Positions 35,924-42,883 of a stretch of 47,599 bases of DNA are shown here, piece by piece. The stretch covers positions 1 to 47,599 of the forward strand of contig JAZNSF010000030.1 of assembly GCA_045591095.1 (NCBI GenBank). Direction: 5' to 3'. The first letter of the stretch is position 1, and each line of letters opens with the position of its first letter. The notes under the pieces are model-generated. The model saw only the letters and a list, made by a program, of their open reading frames with translations, did no database searches and was not told the origin of the DNA. A program made the translations under genes and the position numbers. This DNA is from SIG440 sp045591095. Lineage in GTDB: Bacteria > Bacillota > Clostridia > Monoglobales > Monoglobaceae.

Positions 35924-36888
35924 TTATAGCCATACAATAAATAAGAGGTACATAAGCGGAATTGTTATAATTGATAATGTGTGCGAAATGGTAGCCATAG
36001 CAGCACCTGTTTTTGTATCCCCTCCATATGCTGCGGGATAAACTATAGTGTTTAGTCCAGGTGGAGTTGCAAAGTAGATAAGTGCAAGCGTCATAATGTC
36101 CTTTGGCGTGCCAAGTGCATGTAAAATAAGCATCGTAAAGGCAGGAATTACAACAAGTCTTAAGATTGACGCAAAATACACTTTTTTATTTAAAAGCATG
36201 TCCTTTATCTTATATCCGCCTATAACAAACCCTGTCAAAATCATAGCAACCGGCCCTTGACAGCTTCCGGCATCTGAAAAAACTTTCAGCAAAAATTCAG
36301 GAATATACTTTCTTACATTAAGAAGTCCAAGGATTATTCCTAAGAAAATCGCAATAATGGGTGGCTTTAATAAACCGTTTTTAAAATTGGTCCAAATGCT
36401 TGAATTCATTTCCTTTGGAATCAGTATATACATACCCCAGCCATTACAAACAATACTTGCAAGCAGAGTGAACATCTGGTATTTGAAAAACGCCTCGCTC
36501 CCAAAAACCGAAAGCATTCTAAAGTTTCCCATAAAGCCGTAGTTGCCAAAGGTCATTGCGTATTTATAAATATTCCTTTGATACAAAAGCTCGTTTGTGT
36601 CCGCTTTCCTTACAAAAAGCCTTGCAAGTGGGTGTGCAACAATAATCGCGCATATTAAAATTATCGCTCCATAGAAAATTATATGATAATTTTCCATAAA
36701 GGTCTGGACAGTACAGTTTTAAGACAGTTGGAAAGACTTAAGGCAGGCACAAAAATATAAGCCTCAAGCCTTGACATTGTCGTATCTGACCCTTCGGGAA
36801 GAATGAGTGTCTTTCTTAGTATGTATCCCAGCAAAATAAATGTAAACATAGTCAGCATTTGCTGTAGCGTTGAAACAAAAATATCCAT
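35924..36888 (-). pseudogene. AEC family transporter, frameshifted
   Basis: The N-terminal piece starts MDIFVSTLQQMLTMFTFILL (ATG 36888, RBS AGGAG) and ends LSLSNCLKTV...; the C-terminal piece continues from TFMENYHIIFYGAIILICAI to 35924. A one-base shift near 36718, in CTTAAAACTG, joins them into about 320 residues with the ten or so TM segments of auxin-efflux-carrier-like transporters; PPGLNTIVYPAAYGGD is a typical AEC block. Either a null mutation or a single-base assembly error next to an A run. Only one lesion, so the protein may be functional in the real genome. Confidence 0.8.
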
Positions 36889-36922
36889 AGTTGAACTCCT
36901 CTTAGTCTTTGTATTTCTTTTG

Positions 36923-38077
36923 TTATCTGAGTGATTCCATAACAGCTTTTTCAAACCGCACAGCTGTTTCGCCACCGCCATGGCTGTCATGCCATCTCGA
37001 GTTTTTCATATATAGTGCAGTTATATCGTTTTCGGGGTCAATCCAAAAATGCGTACCATAAGCACCGCTCCAGCCAAAAGCACCTCTTGGCAAATTTTTG
37101 TCTTTTGTTGCAACTCTTACGCCAAGACCCCAGGCAAATGGAAACGCATCCCCCATAACTTTCTCAGGGACATGAACTTTGCCGATAAGTTTAACAGATT
37201 CCGGGCTCAATATGCGAACACCATTATATTCGCCGCCGCGTCTTAACATTTCGGCAAACACAAAGTAATCTTCAATGCTGCTGACAAGGCCCGCACCTGC
37301 ACAGGTATATTCAAGCGGAAAGTTTTCAAAGGTATGTCTGCCCATTTCAACTATTGCATGGCCTCTTGCACCCATTTTATCTGTCATAGTTATCATTCTT
37401 TCCCACTGCTCGTCAGTTGGGTGATAGGTGATATCTGTTATGCCAAGTGGCTTAAAGATATTTTCGGTTATAAAGTCTGCATACTTCATACCACTAAACT
37501 TTTCGATTAAAAGAGCAACAACATCATATGCCATATAGCAGCAATAACCCTGTTCTTCTTTTGGCTCATATGTAAGGCAAGTATTTTTTATGCAGTAATC
37601 AACCACGGTCTTGTTGTCCTTATAAGCCTCAAGAGGCATTTTGTTGATTTCGGGTGTATAAAGGTCACTTGCGCCCATAAATCCGCTGTCATTTGAGAGG
37701 AATTGCGAAAGCAAAAGCTCGTTCTTTGGCTTATGGTCAGGAACAACCACTCCATTTTCCATTCTGCCTACATACATTTCGCCAATCTCGGGGAAGTAAT
37801 CGGTGATTTTATCGTCCAGAGAAAACCAACCACGCTCAACACCAATAAGCGCCGCAACAGCTGTTACAGGTTTTGTCATAGATGCCAAGCGGAATATTGT
37901 ATTGGGTACGAGAGGCTCTTTTGTAATAGGGTCTTTGTAACCCAGTTGTTCGTTCAAAAGTATTTCGCCATGCTGAGCAACAATAACACTTGCTCCGCTT
38001 ATCGTGCACCAGTCAAGGTCTTTCTCTATACCGCTTAGCACGTTTTTTCTTAAAAGCTCCTTATCAATCTTTTTCAT
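36923..38077 (-). CDS. Serine hydrolase, beta-lactamase (class C/PBP) family, copy 3
   Basis: 384 residues, intact. SMTK in FRLASMTKPVTAV is near residue 67; the Tyr motif is in CCYMAYDVVALL near 178; GTHFWIDPENDITALYM is near the end. No signal peptide. Paralogue of the enzyme at 28395-29543. It has its own promoter (38121-38149) and an RBS-like AAAGGGTG before the ATG, and precedes the AEC transporter by 34 bp. Confidence 0.9.
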   Translation of the reverse strand: MKKIDKELLRKNVLSGIEKDLDWCTISGASVIVAQHGEILLNEQLGYKDPITKEPLVPNTIFRLASMTKPVTAVAALIGVERGWFSLDDKITDYFPEIGEMYVGRMENGVVVPDHKPKNELLLSQFLSNDSGFMGASDLYTPEINKMPLEAYKDNKTVVDYCIKNTCLTYEPKEEQGYCCYMAYDVVALLIEKFSGMKYADFITENIFKPLGITDITYHPTDEQWERMITMTDKMGARGHAIVEMGRHTFENFPLEYTCAGAGLVSSIEDYFVFAEMLRRGGEYNGVRILSPESVKLIGKVHVPEKVMGDAFPFAWGLGVRVATKDKNLPRGAFGWSGAYGTHFWIDPENDITALYMKNSRWHDSHGGGETAVRFEKAVMESLR

Positions 38078-38120
38078 ATTTTACACCCTTTCACAAAAAT
38101 ATGACATTATTTATCTTGAT

Positions 38121-38149
38121 ATTATACCATATCCCAAATTAAAATGCAA
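38121..38149 (-). promoter_or_regulatory. Promoter of serine hydrolase copy 3
   Basis: Minus strand TTGCAT (38144-38149), 17-bp spacer, perfect TATAAT (38121-38126), about 43 bp before the ATG at 38077. Confidence 0.75.
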
Positions 38150-38150
38150 C

Positions 38151-38178
38151 AAAAAACAGAGCTTAAAGCTCTGTTTTT
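38151..38178. terminator. Bidirectional terminator after sdpI
   Basis: AAAAAACAGAGC (38151-38162) pairs with GCTCTGTTTTTT (38167-38178) around TTAA. It lies directly after the sdpI stop, with T runs on both strands. Confidence 0.9.
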
Positions 38179-38180
38179 TA

Positions 38181-38798
38181 CTACTTCTTTCCTACTACTT
38201 TAATTCCGTATATAATGCCCAAAATAGCATAAGGGATTAATAAAAACAACCATATCACTGTCGCAATTGGCGGCAGGAAAATAGTGATAAATATCAGAAT
38301 CCCCATAATAACTGTTTCAAAGCCTATAAATCTGTTTATTTTTCTGGCCTTTTCGGTATAAATATCGTAATTTTTTATATAGTCAAACTTAGGGAGGTAA
38401 TTGCCTATCACAAAAAATACCAAACTCACAATCACCGCAACAATCTTTCTGATATCGATATTCCAGCCAAGGCTGTAACCCAAAGTTATCACTTGCAAAA
38501 CAATTGTCATTACAGGGATTATCCATTTTGTAGCCTTTTCAAATTTTATACGTTCACCGTGTTTATGAGCATTGACATCGTTTATAATGCAACAAACTAT
38601 CTGCAAAAGCAGCATCAAAAGAGGAAGACCAAACACCGTAAAGCCTTTGGATGCAAAGTTGTCAGGCTCATTATACATATTAAAGTGAATTGCGATGCTC
38701 TCGGGTAGCTTATCCCATAGTGCTACTCCCAAAAAAATTGGCAAAAGACATATAAGAGATGTTATAATAAGACTTTTCCATTTTATAAATTTCATCAT
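38181..38798 (-). CDS. sdpI: SdpI-like membrane protein (DUF1648 + SdpI)
   Basis: 205 residues. The DUF1648 start is LPESIAIHFNMYNEPDNFASK (W/H-FN...D), then about six TM segments with VIGNYLPK, the SdpI GNY-x-P motif, near residue 132. In B. subtilis, SdpI is both the immunity protein against the SdpC toxin and a sensor that sequesters SdpR. No sdpC-like toxin gene is near, so here it may be a general envelope-stress sensor. Its ATG overlaps the sdpR stop by 4 bp. Confidence 0.9.
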   Translation of the reverse strand: MMKFIKWKSLIITSLICLLPIFLGVALWDKLPESIAIHFNMYNEPDNFASKGFTVFGLPLLMLLLQIVCCIINDVNAHKHGERIKFEKATKWIIPVMTIVLQVITLGYSLGWNIDIRKIVAVIVSLVFFVIGNYLPKFDYIKNYDIYTEKARKINRFIGFETVIMGILIFITIFLPPIATVIWLFLLIPYAILGIIYGIKVVGKK

Positions 38799-39055
38799 TT
38801 ATTCCCTCCCAAAGCATAAATCCATGTTAGCACTTCTTCAAACACCGAAGTATTGAGTTCATAGTAAATAAAGTTTTTGTGTTTTTGTTCTGTAATAAGG
38901 TCTGCTCCTTTAAGCTTTGCCAAATGATATGAAACAGTTGCATTTGTCAAATCATAATGCTCGGCAATTTCCCCAGCAGATTTTTTACCCTTTTTCAGCA
39001 TTTGCAATATATCACGCCTGACAGGGTCCGACATAGCCTTTAATGTTTCATTCAT
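38795..39055 (-). CDS. sdpR: SdpR-like ArsR family repressor
   Basis: 86 residues from the ATG at 39055 (MNETLKAMSDPVRRDILQML); a GTG five codons upstream is in frame. The winged helix has recognition helix TNATVSYHLAKLK and wing DLITEQKHKNFIYYEL. No ArsR metal cysteines, as in SdpR. Likely represses its own operon through the two perfect operators that flank its promoter and is relieved when SdpI captures it at the membrane. Confidence 0.92.
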   Translation of the reverse strand: MNETLKAMSDPVRRDILQMLKKGKKSAGEIAEHYDLTNATVSYHLAKLKGADLITEQKHKNFIYYELNTSVFEEVLTWIYALGGNK

Positions 39056-39079
39056 TCCCAATTGTATCACCCCTTATGT

Positions 39080-39109
39080 ATTCTATTTAGAAACATTTCT
39101 AAATAGAAT
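39080..39109. promoter_or_regulatory. Operator O1 of the sdpRI operon
   Basis: Perfect inverted repeat with 14-bp arms, ATTCTATTTAGAAA and TTTCTAAATAGAAT, and a 2-bp CA spacer. It overlaps the -10 and the transcription start region. Confidence 0.85.
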
Positions 39110-39135
39110 GTAGCACATAACAAAAATATTGTCAA
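39107..39135 (-). promoter_or_regulatory. Promoter of the sdpRI operon
   Basis: Minus strand consensus TTGACA (39130-39135), 17-bp spacer, TACATT (39107-39112). Operators O1 and O2 lie on its two sides, so bound repressor would block both ends. Confidence 0.8.
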
Positions 39136-39165
39136 TAACTATTTAGAAAAATTTCTAAATAGTTA
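39136..39165. promoter_or_regulatory. Operator O2 of the sdpRI operon
   Basis: Perfect inverted repeat with 14-bp arms, TAACTATTTAGAAA and TTTCTAAATAGTTA, and a 2-bp AA spacer, directly upstream of the -35. It shares the core CTATTTAGAAA-NN-TTTCTAAATAG with O1; centres are 56 bp apart. Confidence 0.85.
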
Positions 39166-39176
39166 CTAAAAGTATG

Positions 39177-39210
39177 CCCCCAAACGTCAAACGAGGCCGT
39201 CACTTGGGGG
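39177..39210 (-). terminator. Hairpin after the decayed M20 gene
   Basis: CCCCCAA (39177-39183) pairs with TTGGGGG (39204-39210), with a 20-nt intervening region. On the minus strand only CATACTTTT follows, so termination would be weak. Confidence 0.45.
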
Positions 39211-39225
39211 TGTTTATTGATTTGG

Positions 39226-40597
39226 TTATTTTTGAGGAATTTCGGGCTTGATATAATCAGGAGTCGGGCATACATACTTATCAGTCCCGCGATTTTCCAA
39301 AAGCTCCTCTTTTGCCTTTTTTACCTTTTCGGGGTCATTTAAAAAGCTAACAGCAGTAAGTGCCATTACTTTAGAAGCATAAACGAGTCCCTTATGTGCA
39401 ACATTGCTCTTTCCCTGGGCAACCATCTGCCAGGAATGGAACGGAGTTCCCTTGGCATAAATTGCGGCAAAGAACCAATCTGTCGGACAGTTCATGCTGA
39501 CATCCGAAACATCGGTCGAACCGGTCATTATGTTGTCACTTGGTGCATATGGGATTACTGTGTCAAAAAGAGATTCTTTTTTACCTTTCGAATCACTGCT
39601 AAAGGTTTCAACAAAGCTTTGTGCATATTCAAAGTCTTCGTCGGTATACCGAGGGAGCGGAACAGTTTTCATAGCTTCGTATAAGTCGTAGCTCACAGTA
39701 GTGTTTGGAACAAAATACGAACAAGCCTTGCTAAAAACAATATCCACTTCTGTCCCGGTCATAAGTGCCGCTCCACGTGCAATATCGTTGACACGCTCAA
39801 CAATTTCTGCCGCCTGATCGTTTTTAGGAGCACGAATCATATATACACTTTCAGCATGGGCCTGCACGATATTGGGCGCACTACCACCCGTGTCGGTAAC
39901 AGCATAGTGAATACGAGCAGTTGGTATGATATGCTCACGAAGATAGTTGCAGCCCACGTTCATAAGTTCAACAGCGTCAAGGGCACTTCTGCCAAGGTAC
40001 GGACAACCTGCTGCATGAGCCGCCTTGCCTTTAAATACATAACGCATACCAACACTTGCAAGTGTAGAGCCCGAATGAACGGTATTTACACCGTCAGGAT
40101 GCCATGTTAGTGCAATATCAACATCATTAAAAGCTCCGCTTCGTGCCATAAAAGTTTTGCCCGAGCCGCCTTCTTCTGCAGGACAGCCGAACAGCACTAC
40201 AGTACCCGGAATATTATTTTTCTCTATGTAGTCTTTTACAGCAATCGCCGCACCAAATCATCCGGCCCCTAAGATATTATGTCCGCAGTCGCCCTCGCGA
40301 ATTGCTTCCTGCCTGGTAAGGTCTGCTTTTTGACTTAGGTTTGAAAGGCTGTCGTACTCCGCAAGAAACGCAACAACCGGATGACCGTTTCCAAAAGACG
40401 CCGAAAATGCGGTGGGAATATCTGCAACAGGAGGGGTTATGCTAAATCCGTGTTTCTTTAGCTCGTCCATCATCAGCTTTGAGCTTTTATGCTCGCAAAA
40501 TGCAACTTCAGAAAGATCCCAAATCGAGTCAGAAGTCCACAGATTTCACCTTATAACTTTCTACAGATTTGTCGATAAATTCAAAATGCTTTTCCGT
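39226..40597 (-). pseudogene. Decayed M20D peptidase (AbgB-like)
   Basis: The downstream frame holds most of an AbgB-type M20 peptidase: GCPAEEGGSGKTFMA (metal Glu), GKAAHAAGCPYLGRSALDAV and HSWQMVAQGKSNVAHKG. A TGA at 40258-40260 interrupts CGHNILGAG*FGAAIAVKDY in frame. Further upstream, DSIWDLSEVAFCEHKSS must be joined by a one-base shift near 40540 to IDKSVESYKVKSVDF. The expected start codon after AAGGAG appears as ACG rather than ATG. Several independent lesions make it a pseudogene. AbgB-like enzymes release glutamate from p-aminobenzoyl-glutamate. Confidence 0.85.
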
Positions 40598-40643
40598 TAA
40601 AAAGTCACTCCTTAAAAAATTTATATGGTTTAGTAATCAACAA

Positions 40644-41588
40644 TTAATAAAATGTTGCCACAGGTTCCTCGGGCACACTTGTTACTGCATAATCCTCTAA
40701 GTAAAGCACAGGGCCCTCTCCCTTATACATTTTGTGTTTTTCGATTTTAACCTCGGCAGTAAGAGAAATCCAGTCTCCGTTATTCATTGACGGTTTTCGT
40801 CCAAGGCACAAAATACCCTTAAAAGCAATATCATCAACGCAGCAGGTCATTACGGGTCTCCCTATAATAAAAACATTATCCGGCATACGGTTATCAATTG
40901 CAAGCACCCCGGCAAACTTAATGCGTTTTTTATCATATTTGTGCATTTCTTCAAGCAAATCACGATACCAGATTGCATAATCCTTTATGCCGATATTTAT
41001 AATGTCCGCCTCAATGTCAAAAGGCAGCGGGTCTTCAATATTGTCATACTCAATCTCGCCGTTTTCGTTTTCGTAAATTATGTTTGTCTGGCGATTTAAT
41101 CCCCTGACAATTTTGTGAATGTATTCTTTATCAGTTTTGTCGCTGCAGCGGTTAAAAACCACAAGCTCGCAGTTTTGAAGTTTGTCCACAACAAGGCTTC
41201 GCATATTGGTATTGTAGCTTAAAAAGCTTCGGCTGTCCGCAAATGTAATTTCCTGATACAAAAGCCAATCAGGCGGCATACTGCCATAAAGGTCCGGAAG
41301 CTCCCACATTCCGTTATATTCGATAATAATTTTCTTTGGCTTGTGCTTTTTTTGCAAAGCCTCAAGGTAGGGAATATTTATATCTTCCTTATCCTCTATC
41401 ACTTCAACTGCAATATTTTTTCCTGAAAGCTCACTTTCGCTCATCTCAAGTTCTATTTCGCCCTCTTCGCAAAGAATAACCAGTGTTCTCTCGCCGTCCG
41501 AAAATCTTTTATCACTTAAGGTCTCGTTAAGGAAAGTGGTTTTCCCACTTTCTAAAAAACCGGTAAATAAATAAACTCCTATATCCAT
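40644..41588 (-). CDS. Degenerate G3E GTPase fused to a DUF1980/YcgQ-like domain
   Basis: 314 residues. The N-terminal part (1-210) is CobW-like: FTGFLESGKTTFLNE (P-loop, with ES replacing GA), IIIEYNGMWELP (E-x-x-G motif) and VVFNRCSDKTD in place of NKxD. The C-x-C-C metal-transfer motif seen in its neighbour is absent. The C-terminal part (about 225-314: NVFIIGRPVMTCCVDDIAFK, NGDWISLTAEV) resembles the OB-like C-terminus of YcgQ/DUF1980 proteins (R-x-x-x-x-CC-x-D, dgdWv). YcgQ works with a YcgR-type permease; no permease is present here. Lies 29 bp after the His-rich CobW gene, so an operon. A metal (probably zinc) handling role is inferred. Confidence 0.75.
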   Translation of the reverse strand: MDIGVYLFTGFLESGKTTFLNETLSDKRFSDGERTLVILCEEGEIELEMSESELSGKNIAVEVIEDKEDINIPYLEALQKKHKPKKIIIEYNGMWELPDLYGSMPPDWLLYQEITFADSRSFLSYNTNMRSLVVDKLQNCELVVFNRCSDKTDKEYIHKIVRGLNRQTNIIYENENGEIEYDNIEDPLPFDIEADIINIGIKDYAIWYRDLLEEMHKYDKKRIKFAGVLAIDNRMPDNVFIIGRPVMTCCVDDIAFKGILCLGRKPSMNNGDWISLTAEVKIEKHKMYKGEGPVLYLEDYAVTSVPEEPVATFY

Positions 41589-41617
41589 ATCCTAAGGTTT
41601 AGCCTTTCTGTCACCAA

Positions 41618-42817
41618 TTAGTTTTTAACTTCAAAAAGTGCTTTTATTGCATCCTGGTTTATTCCCGAACCGATAACACATATCCTGCCAATAATATCAC
41701 TAGTACCAAATCTTATATCAGCTTCGCCCGGAACATAATCGAAATGCAGCCACTTCCCCTGGCTTTCGGCAACAATACCCTTTGCACGCAGAACAAGTCC
41801 GTACTTTTCTTCATTTTCAAGTTTCTTTAGCACATATTCAATATGCTCTTTGGTAAATTTTGTAGCAGTTTCAATCCCCACGCTTGCAAAAACCTCGTCA
41901 GCATGGTGATGCTCGTGATGATGTCCGCACTCACAATGTTCGTCGTGGTGATGATCATGATGGTGTCCACATTCGCAGTGTTCATCATGGTGATGCTCGT
42001 GATGATGTCCGCACTCACAATGTTCGTCGTGGTGATGATCATGATGGTGCCCACACTCGCAGTGTTCGTCATGATGATGTTCGTGATGATGGCCGCATTC
42101 ACAATGTTCGTCATGGTGATGCTCGTGATGATGACCGCAATCACAATGTTCGTCATGGTGGTGATGAGCGGTATGAGAACAATTTTCCTCTTCTTTAAGT
42201 TTCTCTGTTTCTATTTCAAAGTTGCGCGCGCCCATGATTGCATCCAAAATCGAAGCCCCCGAAAGTTCTTCCCAGTCTGTCGAAATAATCGTCGCAGTTT
42301 GGTTTAATTTTCTTATAATTTCAATGACATTATTTATTTTATCAGTTTCCATACCGGCAGTATGGCTAAGGATTATACAGGTTGCGTTTTCAATCTGGTC
42401 ATTGTAAAACTCGCCAAAATTCTTTGTATACATCTTGCATTTTTTTGCGTCAACTACCACGCTCTGACCCGAAATCACGCAAGAATCATTTTCGACAGTC
42501 TTTACCGCCTTAACAACATCGCTAAGCTTCCCAACGCCCGAAGGCTCAATCAGTATGCGGTCAGGGGAAAACTTTGCAAGAACTTCACCAAGCGCCTTTG
42601 AAAAATCGCCCACAAGACTGCAGCAAATACATCCCGAGTTCATCTCGGTAATCTCTATCCCTGCATCTTTCAAAAATCCCCCATCTATACCTATGTCGCC
42701 AAATTCGTTTTCAATAAGAACAACCTTTTCGCATTCCAAAGCCTCCGATAAAAGTTTTTTTATAAGAGTAGTTTTTCCTGCGCCCAAAAATCCCGAAAAA
42801 ATGTCGATTTTTGTCAC
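41618..42817 (-). CDS. CobW/G3E family metallochaperone GTPase with Cys/His-rich repeat
   Basis: 399 residues from a GTG at 42817 (AAAGGA upstream). G1 is GFLGAGKTT (9-17); Walker-B-like IENEFGDIGID; CICC at 63-66 is the metal-transfer motif; ILIEPSGVGKLSDV is the family E-x-x-G block. A His/Cys-rich insert spans about 219-305, then a CobW-C domain (VLRAKGIVAE...WLHFDYVPGE). Such proteins (ZNG1, YciC, YeiR) deliver zinc or another metal to target enzymes when it is scarce. The insert, with about 40 His and 12 Cys, is long for the family and could store or buffer metal. Promoter at 42855-42883; no clear Zur box was found. Confidence 0.92.
   Translation of the reverse strand: MTKIDIFSGFLGAGKTTLIKKLLSEALECEKVVLIENEFGDIGIDGGFLKDAGIEITEMNSGCICCSLVGDFSKALGEVLAKFSPDRILIEPSGVGKLSDVVKAVKTVENDSCVISGQSVVVDAKKCKMYTKNFGEFYNDQIENATCIILSHTAGMETDKINNVIEIIRKLNQTATIISTDWEELSGASILDAIMGARNFEIETEKLKEEENCSHTAHHHHDEHCDCGHHHEHHHDEHCECGHHHEHHHDEHCECGHHHDHHHDEHCECGHHHEHHHDEHCECGHHHDHHHDEHCECGHHHEHHHADEVFASVGIETATKFTKEHIEYVLKKLENEEKYGLVLRAKGIVAESQGKWLHFDYVPGEADIRFGTSDIIGRICVIGSGINQDAIKALFEVKN
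41903..42160 (-). repeat. 42-bp (84-bp higher-order) tandem repeat encoding Cys/His units
   Basis: About six units of 14 residues, HHHDEHC(E/D)CGHHH(E/D), in frame. The last residue alternates E, E, D, E, D, E, and at DNA level an 84-bp double unit is repeated nearly perfectly, indicating recent duplication by slippage or unequal crossing-over. Copy number is likely variable and may be misassembled. Confidence 0.9.
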
Positions 42818-42854
42818 GATTTCTCATATCCTTTCCGCATTTTAATATTGTATA

Positions 42855-42883
42855 ATTTTATCAAACATTTACTAGTTTGTCAA
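42855..42883 (-). promoter_or_regulatory. Promoter of the cobW pair inside the end of the upstream gene
   Basis: Minus strand TTGACA (42878-42883), 17-bp spacer, TAAAAT (42855-42860), about 38 bp before the GTG at 42817. The -35 is formed by the Leu-Thr codons just before the stop of the EF-G-like/NYN gene. Confidence 0.7.

Noticed and set aside
31936..38077. S-box or cobalamin riboswitch controlling the methionine genes
   Set aside because: Gaps upstream of metF, metH and their neighbours are too short, and no conserved riboswitch core was seen.
41903..42160. CRISPR-like array
   Set aside because: Repeats are contiguous, lie in frame within a CobW gene, and have no unique spacers.
41843..42307. 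Plus-strand open frame rich in Met, Val and Phe opposite the CobW repeat
   Set aside because: It is the reverse-complement shadow of the 42-bp Cys/His repeat; no RBS, and the minus-strand gene is clearly coding.
42818..42871. Zur operator upstream of the CobW gene
   Set aside because: TTGATAAAATTATACAA is only an imperfect palindrome and does not match a Zur box convincingly.
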